Shown: piece after piece, positions 8,033 to 15,803 of the stretch
Position numbering within the stretch: position 1 is the stretch's first letter
Layout of the letters: each line of letters opens with the position of its first letter
Source of the DNA: Streptomyces hokutonensis
Lineage (GTDB): Bacteria; Actinomycetota; Actinomycetes; Streptomycetales; Streptomycetaceae
DNA length: 64,000 nucleotides
Direction: 5' to 3'
NCBI RefSeq assembly: GCF_000376565.1
Contig: NZ_BARG01000013.1
Coordinates: forward strand, 44,948 to 108,947
The notes under the pieces: generated by a model
Told to the model about the DNA's origin: nothing
What the model saw: only the letters and a program-made list of their open reading frames with translations
Database searches by the model: none
Made by a program: the position numbers and the translations under genes

Positions 8033-9256
8033 CTACTTTGGATCTTGCTTCCCAAGGTGCTTGCCCAGCTTGCGCAGTGCCCGGCGAGTCGACTCCGAGG
8101 GCACGTGAGTGTAGACCTCCATCGTGACCGCGATCTTGCTGTGTCGGAGGATCTGCATCGCGACGCGAGGGTGCACGTCGAGCGCGGCCAGGAGCGAGCC
8201 GCACGTGTGCCGGGTGTCGTGCAGCCGGATGCGGCGGACGCCCGCCCTGGACGAGCGATCGGTGAACCGGCGGTTGAAGTTGCGCGGCTCGAACGGCGTG
8301 CCGTAGCGCGTGGTGAACACGAAGTCGGAGTCGGTCCACAGCTCGCCGGCCGCTTGCTTCGCCAACTCCCTTTCCTTCCAGTGGAGTTGGAGCGCAGTCA
8401 CGCAGATCTGCGGCAGCGGCAGCGTGGCCGTGGACGCCTCGGTCTTGGTCTCGTCATGGACCAGGCGCCGGTTGATCCGCTGTAGCTGCATCTCCACCGT
8501 GACCTCCCCGGCGTCCAGGTTCACGCTCTTCCAGGTGAGGCCCAGCACTTCGCCCCGCCGGAAGCCCAAGACCAGGATCAGCACGTAGGCCGCGTACAGC
8601 GAGTCATGTGCAGCGCTGGCCGCTTCGAGGAACTGACGAGCCTCCTCCACTGACCACGGATGCCGCTTCACCTTGCGCGCCGATCGCACCTTGACCAGGC
8701 CCGCGACGTTCTTCGAGATCAGCTCTTCCGTCATCGCGTTGGTCAGCGCCGACCGCAGTACGGCGCGGGCGTCCTGCACCGTACGGCGCGACGGGATGCG
8801 CTCGCAGCAGTCGCCGGTGGCACAGCAATGAGGCTTGTCCCGCTTCGCGTCGAGGCCCTGAGCGCAGCACTGGCACTGATCCAACAGGTCGTTGACCCAA
8901 CTCCGGACGTCCCGCACGGTGAGCTTGTCGAGCCGCTTTGAGCCCAGCCCCGGTGCGATGTAGAGCCGGACGTGCATGGCGTAGGTCTCGGCGGTCTTGG
9001 GCTTCAGGTCGGGCTCTACGACCTCTCGGAGCCACCGCGCGAGGTACTGCGCCAGCGTCGGCGTGGAGGTGGCCACCGGCCCCTTCTGCGCCTCAGCATG
9101 CAGCTTGATCCACTTCTCGTGGACCTCTTCCCGGGTCTTGCCGTAGACGTACTTCCGCTTGCGGTTGCCTTCGGGAGTTGTGACCCAGACGTACGCGGCG
9201 AAGCTGTTCTTGTATGGGTAGATCGAGCCTTCGCCGTTGCCACGCTTGCCGCTCAT
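8033..9256 (-). CDS. int: Tyrosine recombinase/integrase of the AICE
   Basis: Site-specific recombinase that integrates and excises the element at tRNA-Ala. 407 residues with an N-terminal arm-binding domain, a core-binding domain containing a cysteine-rich insert (CQCCAQG and CCATGDCC, residues 128-151), and the catalytic domain. Catalytic residues visible are R233 (GFRRGEVLGL), H346 and R349 (HDTRHTCGSLL), H372 (RHSK) and the nucleophile Y382 (EVYTHV). The ATG at 9256 overlaps the xis stop as ATGA and has GAGGTGG upstream; it is coupled to xis. The stop lies 73 bp from attL, as in pSAM2-type elements. Confidence 0.95.
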   Translation of the reverse strand: MSGKRGNGEGSIYPYKNSFAAYVWVTTPEGNRKRKYVYGKTREEVHEKWIKLHAEAQKGPVATSTPTLAQYLARWLREVVEPDLKPKTAETYAMHVRLYIAPGLGSKRLDKLTVRDVRSWVNDLLDQCQCCAQGLDAKRDKPHCCATGDCCERIPSRRTVQDARAVLRSALTNAMTEELISKNVAGLVKVRSARKVKRHPWSVEEARQFLEAASAAHDSLYAAYVLILVLGFRRGEVLGLTWKSVNLDAGEVTVEMQLQRINRRLVHDETKTEASTATLPLPQICVTALQLHWKERELAKQAAGELWTDSDFVFTTRYGTPFEPRNFNRRFTDRSSRAGVRRIRLHDTRHTCGSLLAALDVHPRVAMQILRHSKIAVTMEVYTHVPSESTRRALRKLGKHLGKQDPK

Positions 9257-9462
9257 GCCGACCACCTCTGTTCGGCTTCCTTCGCGAGGCGTTCGACGTA
9301 CTCATCCACCCAGCGGGGCAGGATGCGGCGGTTGCGGCCGTCCTTGATCGAACGGATCTCACCAGTCAGTACGAGCATCTTGGTCTTGGACAGTCCGTAG
9401 CCGAGCATCTCGGCGACTTCCGCCGTGGTGTGCCACTTGCGCGTGATCACAGTCGCGGTCAT
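9253..9462 (-). CDS. xis: Excisionase (HTH, MerR/Xis-like)
   Basis: 69-residue DNA-binding protein of the excisionase family. It has the winged-helix pattern WHTTAEVAEMLGYGLSKTKML followed by GEIRSIKDGRNRRILPRWVDEYV, typical of small Xis proteins that bend att DNA and direct the integrase to excision. It overlaps rep upstream (ATGA) and int downstream (ATGA), so replication, excision and integration proteins are made from one message. Confidence 0.9.
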   Translation of the reverse strand: MTATVITRKWHTTAEVAEMLGYGLSKTKMLVLTGEIRSIKDGRNRRILPRWVDEYVERLAKEAEQRWSA

Positions 9463-10853
9463 GCTGCGGCTTCCTCCCCATCGAGTTGGTCTTGCAGGGC
9501 TTCGCGGGCGGTCTCGCGGTTGAGTTGGATGTCCCGGTGGATGTTGGCGGCGAGCCAGGATTCGCCGGGGGTGTGGCCGTGGCCGGCGTAGGTCCAGTGG
9601 GCGAGGGTGAGCGTGGTTGCCTCCGGGTTGTCGTCGGGGTCGGGCAGGCCGAGGGCTTCGCGGTGTTGGGCTGAGCGGTAGTCGGCTCTCACCTGTCGGA
9701 GGGCGCCCAGGGTGGTCGAGTAGCGGCGGGACTTGGTGGAGAAGTGGCCCCGGAAGCCGAGCATGTGGGCCCAGTCGCGGAGCTTGCGGTCCGGGTAGAG
9801 CGCGTGGAGGTCGAGGCAGGCTTCGATGAGCCGGCGGGGGTGGTCGGGCACGCCGAGCAGCACGAGGGCTTCCTTGTTGCCGATCCGGCGGTCGACCGTG
9901 CCCGTGGTCTCCGCTGCCTTGGTCGCGTACTTGGCGACATAGGAGGCCACGGCGGCTTCGGTGATCTCTTCGCCGTGGCCGAAGGCGCCGATCGGCTGGA
10001 CGTCGAGCTGCGTGCCCCAGGCGAGGGTGCGGGCCGGTTGGTCCCCGGCGGGGTCGACGTCGACCGCGACGCGGGCAGCGGCGGCACGGATCGCGTCGTC
10101 GAGCAGGTCGAGGGTGGCCCAGGCGGGTGGTGGGCTGTCGGGGCCGTCCGGTCCGTCGAAGCGGATCACCGCGTGGAAGTGGACGGCTCCGCGTTTCTGG
10201 TACTCGGCGACCTTGCCGAAGGCCACGCGGGACTGAGCATGTGCGTCCTTCTGCGTGAGGCCGGCGCGCTTGGCGATCTCGCGGCGCAGGTAGATCGTGA
10301 AGTAGCGCCACAGGTCGGAGGCGTGGTTGTTCCACAGCACCGCGCCCGCGTAGTCGTACGTCGCCAGGTCGAGCGGAGTGCCGAGTTCGGGCGCCTCCTC
10401 GCCGTGGCGGGTGCCGCAGCGGCAGGGCCGGTTTCCAGGCCGGTTGTGGACGGGACCGAACGAGGGCGCGGTGAGGGTGGCGAAGACCCGGGGGTGATCC
10501 CGGATCGTGTGCGGGGTGCCCTTGGCGGGATCGCCCACGAGGCCGGCGCGGATCAGGTGGTAGGTGTCGCCGGCGTAGGTCCAGGCACAGGCCGGGCAGC
10601 GCGAGGCACGGCGGTTGCCGCAGGCGATCCGCAGTGTGCCGCCGGGCTCGTGCTCGGTCGTGTACGCGTACAGGATCGTCTTGGTGGTCGGGTCGATGGT
10701 CTTGGTGGCGCCTGTGAGGCGGATCGGGTCGGAGCAGCCGCCCGTTCGGCGGATCTGGTCCTGCCAGCGGTCGAAGTGGGCCGAGCCAGCCACCCTCAGC
10801 ACGTCGTTGAGGGTGGCCGGGTCGAGTCCCGCCGGGGTGGCGGTGTCGGTCAC
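9459..10853 (-). CDS. RepSA-type replication initiator
   Basis: Rolling-circle initiator of pSAM2-like elements, acting on the excised circle. 464 residues. It shows a cysteine pattern (CGNRRASRCPAC, residues 78-89, and PCRCG, 143-147) likely to bind zinc, the metal-binding HFH motif at 225-227 (AVHFHAVIRFDG), and a YVAKYATKA segment that could hold the nicking tyrosine. GTG at 10853 has a good AGGAGGTG site; its codon overlaps the methyltransferase stop as GTGA. In relatives the double-stranded origin lies inside this gene; I cannot place it here. Confidence 0.9.
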   Translation of the reverse strand: MTDTATPAGLDPATLNDVLRVAGSAHFDRWQDQIRRTGGCSDPIRLTGATKTIDPTTKTILYAYTTEHEPGGTLRIACGNRRASRCPACAWTYAGDTYHLIRAGLVGDPAKGTPHTIRDHPRVFATLTAPSFGPVHNRPGNRPCRCGTRHGEEAPELGTPLDLATYDYAGAVLWNNHASDLWRYFTIYLRREIAKRAGLTQKDAHAQSRVAFGKVAEYQKRGAVHFHAVIRFDGPDGPDSPPPAWATLDLLDDAIRAAAARVAVDVDPAGDQPARTLAWGTQLDVQPIGAFGHGEEITEAAVASYVAKYATKAAETTGTVDRRIGNKEALVLLGVPDHPRRLIEACLDLHALYPDRKLRDWAHMLGFRGHFSTKSRRYSTTLGALRQVRADYRSAQHREALGLPDPDDNPEATTLTLAHWTYAGHGHTPGESWLAANIHRDIQLNRETAREALQDQLDGEEAAA

Positions 10854-11542
10854 GCGAACACCTCCTGACGGCAGGTCAGGAACGCGGTACCGATCCACTG
10901 CGTGTAGGCGGGCGGGATCGCTTCGGTCAGCTCTTCGTGGACGTCGGTCCAGGTGATGCCCATGGCGTGCTGCATCTCGGGAACGGTGGCCTTGCCGCCG
11001 CCCTCCCCGTACGCGGCCACGTACGGGCCGTCGCGGTAGACGCCGTGACGCCAACCGCGCACGTATCCACGGTGTTTGGGGTGAGCCGGCCGAGCGACGG
11101 CCCAGCGGCCGAGTTCGAAGTTGCGGTGGCGCAGCACGGCGAGGCCGAACATCTCGCCGCACAGGGTGACGTCCTTGCGGATCTCCGCCTTGCCGTTGGG
11201 TTGTTCGATCACGTACGGCAGGCCTGTCCGGTCGAGCAGGGCGCGCGTGGGTGCCACCAGGTCTTCATGGGTGCCGCCCCAGCCCTGTGAGTGGTTGGTG
11301 CCGACCGTCAGGGTGTTCTTGGCCTGGCAGGGCGGGGAGGCGTGCACGAGGGCGTACCGCTCGATGGCGCCCGTGGTGATGAGGCGGTCGAGGTAATCGA
11401 GGGCGTCGCCCCGGTGGTAGGCGAAGGGGTAGCGGGGGCGGTCGGCGAGGTCGCAGCCGTCGACCGCGAAGCCGGCGCGGTGGTAGCCCATGGCGGCACC
11501 GCCGGAGCAGGAGAACAGGTCCAGGACCCGGGACGCGGTCAT
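10850..11542 (-). CDS. Small DNA (cytosine-5)-methyltransferase-like protein
   Basis: 230 residues with SAM-methyltransferase motif I (LDLFSCSGGAAMGYHRAGF, residues 6-24), a PPCQ catalytic-loop motif (VHASPPCQAKN) and an EQPNG segment in place of the usual ENV. This resembles C5-cytosine methyltransferases, but the protein is shorter than most and has little room for a target recognition domain. It is a common companion of RepSA genes in AICEs; protection of the element from host restriction is the likely role, by inference. It is coupled by overlaps to rep downstream and to the small gene upstream. Confidence 0.8.
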   Translation of the reverse strand: MTASRVLDLFSCSGGAAMGYHRAGFAVDGCDLADRPRYPFAYHRGDALDYLDRLITTGAIERYALVHASPPCQAKNTLTVGTNHSQGWGGTHEDLVAPTRALLDRTGLPYVIEQPNGKAEIRKDVTLCGEMFGLAVLRHRNFELGRWAVARPAHPKHRGYVRGWRHGVYRDGPYVAAYGEGGGKATVPEMQHAMGITWTDVHEELTEAIPPAYTQWIGTAFLTCRQEVFA

Positions 11543-11772
11543 CGTCGGCCCCCGTTGCGGTGGGCGGGACCGTGGTTGGCGCTGTAGTCCTCGACCAGGG
11601 CCGTGACGTCGGTGTCGCCGTTGGCGTGGTCCTCCGCGCCGCAGCCGCCGCACCGGTAGTCGCCCTGGGAACTGCTGTAGCGGGTGCTGGCCTTGACGCG
11701 CAGGCCGGGACTGCCCTCGGTCGGGGTGAGGTCGGCGGGGAGCTTGCGGAACAGGGCGGTCACCGTCGCCAC
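11539..11772 (-). CDS. Small CxxC protein, hypothetical
   Basis: 77 residues if started at the GTG at 11772; a GTG at 11763 is an alternative. It has one CGGCGAEDH knuckle that could bind zinc with a later histidine. The stop overlaps the methyltransferase start (ATGA), which supports expression as part of the element's long minus-strand operon. No function recognised. Confidence 0.6.
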   Translation of the reverse strand: MATVTALFRKLPADLTPTEGSPGLRVKASTRYSSSQGDYRCGGCGAEDHANGDTDVTALVEDYSANHGPAHRNGGRR

Positions 11773-11972
11773 CCCCGCTTCTGCGGGGTGTTGGCCGAGG
11801 GTGCGGCCGGGGTGGCGGTGTTGCCCTTGGGCTTGGACGGCTGGGGGTGGGACTGGTCGAGCTTCGCGTGTGCCTTGGCGACGCTGCGGGCGCGGTCGGC
11901 GTCCGAGTCGAGCGGGTTGCCGGTGTCGCGGGGCAGTCGGTCACGGAAGATTCCCATTACGCGGTCACCCAC
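11760..11972 (-). CDS. Small hydrophilic protein, hypothetical
   Basis: 65-70 residues, starting at GTG 11972 or ATG 11957. It is charged and proline/lysine-rich (MGIFRDRLPRDTGNPLDSDADRARS at the start). It overlaps both neighbours by a few bases. Similar small proteins sit between spd and rep genes in other AICEs. No domain or function recognised. Confidence 0.5.
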   Translation of the reverse strand: MGDRVMGIFRDRLPRDTGNPLDSDADRARSVAKAHAKLDQSHPQPSKPKGNTATPAAPSANTPQKRGWRR

Positions 11973-12150
11973 CGATCCGGACGAGGGCGGACGCGGGGGC
12001 GGCGGAGTGGCCGGTGCCGTCGCAGGCGGTGCAGGTGACGCGGAGCAGGACGCGGGAGCCGTCGCGGTTGCGGGTGCCGGTGGTGATGGCGACGACGGGG
12101 AAGCCGTCGCAGTGGTGGCAGACCGGACGGTTCGGGAGACGAACAGGCAT
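11965..12150 (-). CDS. Small zinc-knuckle protein (CxxC...CxxC)
   Basis: 61 residues with two cysteine pairs, VCHHCDG and CTACDGTG, spaced like one half of a DnaJ-type zinc finger. Start ATG at 12150. It is probably a small metal-binding accessory protein of the element; role unknown. The next gene downstream overlaps its stop. Confidence 0.6.
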   Translation of the reverse strand: MPVRLPNRPVCHHCDGFPVVAITTGTRNRDGSRVLLRVTCTACDGTGHSAAPASALVRIGG

Positions 12151-12199
12151 GATGAGCAGAGCCCTTTCAGGTCGGAAGATCGGGAAGAGGTCGAGCCGT

Positions 12200-12237
12200 C
12201 CGGGGCGGCGGAAACTTGGCGGTTGAGGCCGCCCCGG
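12200..12237. terminator. GC-rich hairpin after the SpdC-like gene
   Basis: CCGGGGCGGC (12200-12209) pairs with GCCGCCCCGG (12228-12237). It lies just downstream of the small membrane protein gene on the minus strand, so it may partly terminate the transfer-gene message before the replication genes. Confidence 0.5.
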
Positions 12238-12243
12238 AGGGTG

Positions 12244-12525
12244 CTACTTGTCCTTGCTGTTGCGGCTGATCGTGTAGCTGATGCCGCCGCTGGCCGACAG
12301 GACCGCGATGGCCGCGCCGGCGATGACCTGGACGACGAAGGCGATCACCAGGAGCACGGCGATCGATCCGGCGACGATGACCAGGGTCAGGACGATGGGG
12401 CCTTTGTAGGAGCGCGGGGCTTCCTGCACGATGACGACCTTGCGCAGGTCGGTGCCGTGCGGGATCTGCCGGTAGACGTCGGACGGGATGTGTCCGGCGC
12501 GCCACTGGTCTTCGGGTAACTGCAT
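12244..12525 (-). CDS. Small membrane protein, SpdC-like, with a TTA codon
   Basis: 93 residues: a soluble N-terminal 40, then a long hydrophobic stretch (residues about 44-80) that can form one or two membrane helices, and a basic tail ending SRNSKDK. Size, topology and place beside the DUF2637 gene fit the small Spd proteins that help plasmid DNA spread between hyphal compartments. Codon 3 is TTA (12517-12519), read by the bldA tRNA, which suggests translation late in growth. The assignment is by context, not by strong similarity. Confidence 0.65.
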   Translation of the reverse strand: MQLPEDQWRAGHIPSDVYRQIPHGTDLRKVVIVQEAPRSYKGPIVLTLVIVAGSIAVLLVIAFVVQVIAGAAIAVLSASGGISYTISRNSKDK

Positions 12526-12543
12526 CGGACTGTCCCTCTCTGA

Positions 12544-12729
12544 TCAGGTGCACCGGTGGGTGTGGGCGGCGAGTTCGGCGGCGGAACGGTCGTCGTGCTC
12601 GGTCGAGAAGCCGCAACTCGGGGCGGTGCACGCGGCGGTGTGCTTGGTCTGGCCCCGGCCGTTGTTGAAGGAGCCGACCTTGACGGGGCCGATACGGATC
12701 ACGTTGAAGAAGCGGTTCGGACGGGACAC
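12544..12729 (-). CDS. Mobile element transfer protein (small, Cys/His)
   Basis: 61 residues starting MSRPNRFFNVIRIGPVKVG, with TAACTAPSCGFS and a C-terminal HTHRC forming a possible CC/HC zinc site. This is the short protein usually annotated as mobile element transfer protein in Streptomyces AICEs, near spdB and tra. The GTG at 12729 is preceded by AAGGAGG at good spacing, which decides the start. Exact role is unknown. Confidence 0.78.
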   Translation of the reverse strand: MSRPNRFFNVIRIGPVKVGSFNNGRGQTKHTAACTAPSCGFSTEHDDRSAAELAAHTHRCT

Positions 12730-12748
12730 GGCTGAACCTCCTTGGGAA

Positions 12749-13390
12749 TCAGGCGAGTTGGGCCACAATCGCGCCGGCGAGGTCTTCCGGGACCCCGAGG
12801 CGGACGCGCAGGGTGGCGGTGTCGATCGCGCTCCCGGTGCGGGTACGGTGCTCGGTCGCGATCTTGCGGGCGTGGTCGACCAGTGCCGGAGGCACGGCCG
12901 GGGCCGCCTTCGGGAGAGCAGGTGCGGGGTCCGGCGCGGTGATCTCCGGGGCCGGTGCGGGGTCGGGCGTTTCGGGGCGGTCGATCACCGGCGCGGGCTG
13001 TGGCTCCGGCTCAGGTGCCGGGGCGGTGATCGAGGGTGCGTGGGCGAGCAGGGTCCCGCCGAGGAAGGCGAGTGCGGGCCAGCCGGCGACGAGGATGCGC
13101 AGCCAGGCCGGAACGTGGTGGAGGTCGAGGAGTCCGGCGGTCGCGACGTTCGCGCCGAGCGAGGCGGTCAGGGCGATCACGAACCAGGTCCAGGCCGCGC
13201 GGTCGCGGCGGGCGGTGCGCAGTCGACGCCAGGCGGCGACCATCAGCAGGTCGACCGAGACCGGGTAGGCCCAGGCCTTCCAGCCGGATTGATGCGCTGC
13301 TTCGGCGAGGTCGTGCAGGTGCGCGAACGAGAGGGCACCGGCGATGACGGCTTGGATCAGGACTGCGTCCAGACGGACCGAGCGGGCCAT
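12749..13390 (-). CDS. DUF2637 membrane protein (SpdB-like)
   Basis: 213 residues. The N-terminal 110 hold about four hydrophobic segments with the DUF2637 pattern (AHLHDLAEAAHQSGWKAWAYPVSVD and WTWFVIALTASLGANVATAG). A proline/alanine/glutamate-rich linker leads to a small C-terminal helical domain (LRVRLGVPEDLAGAI) that looks like a winged-helix end. SpdB-type proteins of pSAM2 and related plasmids cooperate with Tra to spread DNA along the mycelium. ATG at 13390 with GGGAGG upstream. Confidence 0.8.
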   Translation of the reverse strand: MARSVRLDAVLIQAVIAGALSFAHLHDLAEAAHQSGWKAWAYPVSVDLLMVAAWRRLRTARRDRAAWTWFVIALTASLGANVATAGLLDLHHVPAWLRILVAGWPALAFLGGTLLAHAPSITAPAPEPEPQPAPVIDRPETPDPAPAPEITAPDPAPALPKAAPAVPPALVDHARKIATEHRTRTGSAIDTATLRVRLGVPEDLAGAIVAQLA

Positions 13391-13466
13391 GAACGGCACC
13401 TCCCTTCAATGGAGTTGGGCCAGGAGCGGGCGGGGAAGTGATCTCCATCCGCCCGGCCCCGGCAGG

Positions 13467-13658
13467 TCATTCGGCGGGGGCTTCGCCTGAACCGAGGCAG
13501 TTGAGGCAAAGGCCGGTTTGCTGGCCGACCGCGCGGTGCTTGCGGCCGACGTGGACCGTGCGGGAGACCTCTCCGGTGCCCTTGCAGACCGGGCACTTCG
13601 CGGGCTCCGGGTCGGCGGTGACGGGCTCGGGGGTCTTGCGTGCAGCCACGGCGCTCAC
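13467..13658 (-). CDS. Small double zinc-knuckle protein
   Basis: 63 residues with KCPVCKGTGEV and LCLNCLGSGEA, two CxxCxGxG knuckles as in DnaJ zinc fingers. GTG at 13658 overlaps the stop of the upstream gene (GTGA). It is a second such knuckle protein in this element, after 11965-12150. Function unknown; a metal-binding accessory protein is likely. Confidence 0.7.
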   Translation of the reverse strand: MSAVAARKTPEPVTADPEPAKCPVCKGTGEVSRTVHVGRKHRAVGQQTGLCLNCLGSGEAPAE

Positions 13659-13912
13659 CCGTCCTGCGTGGACGCGGCGTCGGCACTCTGCGCGGTGGCC
13701 CAGCGGTCCACGGCCGCGAGGTAGCCGGCCACCGTCTGCGCCAGCTTCTCGGCGAACGCCTTGTGCTCGCCGGGCGAGCGGCCCTCGAAGACCGAGATGG
13801 TCAGGGCGTAGTCCTCTGCGTCGAGGGCCAGGATGGGCGGGTGGTCGGTGCCGTAGTCGTGGAAGTGGACCCGCGTGGAGGGCTCCGGGTTGAACATCAT
13901 CGAGGCGGACAT
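13655..13912 (-). CDS. Hypothetical protein of the AICE transfer operon
   Basis: 85 residues starting MSASMMFNPEPSTRVHFHDYG. I chose the ATG at 13912 because GGAGG lies seven bases before it; an ATG at 13918 is too close. No membrane segment. A C-terminal helix (HKAFAEKLAQTVAGYLAAVDRW) is amphipathic. It is coupled to the zinc-knuckle gene downstream. No function recognised. Confidence 0.65.
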   Translation of the reverse strand: MSASMMFNPEPSTRVHFHDYGTDHPPILALDAEDYALTISVFEGRSPGEHKAFAEKLAQTVAGYLAAVDRWATAQSADAASTQDG

Positions 13913-14008
13913 CTGCATACCTCCCTGTGTTCGGACATGGCTCGGGTAGGGACCCGGCGCGAGGCGGTCGCGCCGACCGTGGAACGAGGGGTGTTGCTCG
14001 GTGCCCGG

Positions 14009-15340
14009 CTAGGGCTGCACCAGCGGCGCAGCGGCCGGCTTCGGTGGAACGACGACCTGTCCGACCGGCCGGAACGGAGCCAGGAACGGCAGGTCCGGGG
14101 TGAGGTGGGCGAACTCGCGGCACACGGCCGCTGTCTCGCCGGGGGTGGTCTCGGGGGTGCGGATGCGGGACCAGCCGCCGGAGGTGTCGCCGGCCACCGC
14201 GACACCGGGACGATCCGGGGCGATCGCGGTCACGGCCATCACGGCATCCGGAGCGATGTCGCCGAGCCCCATGTCGGCGGTCTGCTTGTCGTTGACACGG
14301 TGCACGACCCGGCCGGTGAGCTGAGCACGCAGCGCGGTCGCACCCTTGCCCAGATCGGAGCCGAAGCGCTGCCCGCACACCTCCAGGTAGACGCCGATCG
14401 CGCGGGCCATCTGGCCAAGGCGCACCAGGTTCATGACCGCGTGATCGCGGGCCGCCTCATCCTTCTTCGAGGTCACGAAGAACAGTTCCGCGATCTCGTC
14501 CACCAGCACGATCAGCGGCACCGGCCGGACCTCGTCGGGCAGTTCCCACAGGTCCGAGACCCCGTACAGGGCGAGCAGGTCGAAACGCTCTTCCATCTCG
14601 CCGACCAGCGCGTCGATCAGGTCGCCGGCCGACTGAGGGTCGGTGACCAGTGCCGACAGGCGCGAGGCGTACCGGCCGAGTTCGACACCGCGCTTGCAGT
14701 CGATCCCGATCAGGCCGACCGGCAACTGAGCCAGCCCCTTGATCAGGTTGCGCTGATACATCGATTTCCCGGACTGGTTCGCGCCCAGCGTCAGGGCGTG
14801 CGGCACCTTGCGGTAGTCCCGCACGAAGACCGTGCCGTCTTCCCGCAGTGCGACCGGAACGACCAGGTCACGCGGCTGGGCCTTGCGCGGCAGCTTGACC
14901 CGGCGCAGCACGTCCCACCCGGTCATCCGCAACTCGACATAGCCGGGCTTGGTCTCCCGCACGATCACCGACCGTACGCCCCACGCGTGGCGCAGACGCT
15001 CGGAGGAGGCGGCGAGATCGGCGGGCTCCAGGCCGGCCGGGAGCCGGAGGGTGACCCGCAGACCGGTAGAGGTGCCCCGCACGCGGCGGACCTTCGGTGG
15101 CACCGGCCGCACCTCGGCACGGGCCAGGTTCCGCTTCACGAAGGCGCGGAAGCCGGACGGTTGCACCGTCAGCCCGCACACCTCCATCGTGTCCCGGTAG
15201 GTCCAGGTGAACCGGCCCCACGTGAGGGGCAGGCCCACCACCGACCAGTACACGCGAGGGGCGCGGTGCTTGGCGTAGCCGAGGCCACCGGCGCCGGCCG
15301 CTATGGTCCCGGCCTCCAGCCAGGTCGCCAGGTCCGTCAT
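14009..15340 (-). CDS. FtsK/SpoIIIE-type conjugal transfer protein
   Basis: The main transfer protein of the element: an ATPase that moves double-stranded DNA between hyphae (TraSA/TraB type). 443 residues: a short N-terminal hydrophobic part, then the translocase core. Walker A is LGANQSGKSM (residues 185-194) and Walker B is LIVLVDEIAEL (D281, E282). Unlike many TraB proteins the membrane region is short. It begins a few bases after the SCO3933-family gene, so both are likely under the repeated operators at 15711-15743. DNA substrate (clt) is expected elsewhere in the element. Confidence 0.92.
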   Translation of the reverse strand: MTDLATWLEAGTIAAGAGGLGYAKHRAPRVYWSVVGLPLTWGRFTWTYRDTMEVCGLTVQPSGFRAFVKRNLARAEVRPVPPKVRRVRGTSTGLRVTLRLPAGLEPADLAASSERLRHAWGVRSVIVRETKPGYVELRMTGWDVLRRVKLPRKAQPRDLVVPVALREDGTVFVRDYRKVPHALTLGANQSGKSMYQRNLIKGLAQLPVGLIGIDCKRGVELGRYASRLSALVTDPQSAGDLIDALVGEMEERFDLLALYGVSDLWELPDEVRPVPLIVLVDEIAELFFVTSKKDEAARDHAVMNLVRLGQMARAIGVYLEVCGQRFGSDLGKGATALRAQLTGRVVHRVNDKQTADMGLGDIAPDAVMAVTAIAPDRPGVAVAGDTSGGWSRIRTPETTPGETAAVCREFAHLTPDLPFLAPFRPVGQVVVPPKPAAAPLVQP

Positions 15341-15342
15341 GG

Positions 15343-15672
15343 TCAGACCCCCGGCGTCACGGCGACCGCGCGGAACGAGATCCCGTGCCGCTTCTGGCCG
15401 TTGAACTCGTTCTCCCAGTCACGCGCCTTGAGACCGATCACCCGCACCGGCGTGCCCGGCATCAGGCCCTCGGGGATGCCCGTCTCGGGAATGGTGACCT
15501 GGTAGAGGTTGCCCTCTCCCTCGTCAGAGATCAGCAGACCCACCGTCGACAGGCCCGCACCGGTCTCCCGGTCCATGGCCCGCTCCCCGGTCTGCTTGTT
15601 GGCGAGCTTCGGCGTCGGCGCGGTCGCCACGAACACCATGGCGGTCGAAACATCGATCTTGAAGGACGGCAT
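15343..15672 (-). CDS. SCO3933 family protein
   Basis: 109 residues starting MPSFKIDVSTAMVFV, a small soluble beta-rich protein found immediately upstream of tra in many AICEs. It is usually called a regulatory protein, but its biochemical role is not settled. AAGGAGTG precedes the ATG. The promoter region between this gene and the divergent GntR repressor carries three operator-like palindromes, the nearest 38 bp from this start. Confidence 0.8.
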   Translation of the reverse strand: MPSFKIDVSTAMVFVATAPTPKLANKQTGERAMDRETGAGLSTVGLLISDEGEGNLYQVTIPETGIPEGLMPGTPVRVIGLKARDWENEFNGQKRHGISFRAVAVTPGV

Positions 15673-15710
15673 ACGTCACTCCTTGCTCGTGGCACGTTCT
15701 TGCTGTGCCA

Positions 15711-15788
15711 ACTGGCTTGAGCCACTTACTGGCTTAAGCCAGTTGAGCACACGCCGGCGCCGGGGTCAAGCAGGTGGCTTGAGCCAGT
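15711..15788. promoter_or_regulatory. Three operator palindromes for the GntR/KorSA-type repressor
   Basis: The core TGGCTTRAGCCA occurs three times: 15711-15726, 15728-15743 (perfect 16-bp palindrome ACTGGCTTAAGCCAGT) and 15773-15788. The first two lie upstream of the tra operon, the third 15 bp before the GntR ATG, where it would block its promoter. This is a good layout for a repressor that controls both transfer and itself, as KorSA does in pSAM2. Confidence 0.75.
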
Positions 15789-15803
15789 TGCTAGAGTGTG
15801 GCC

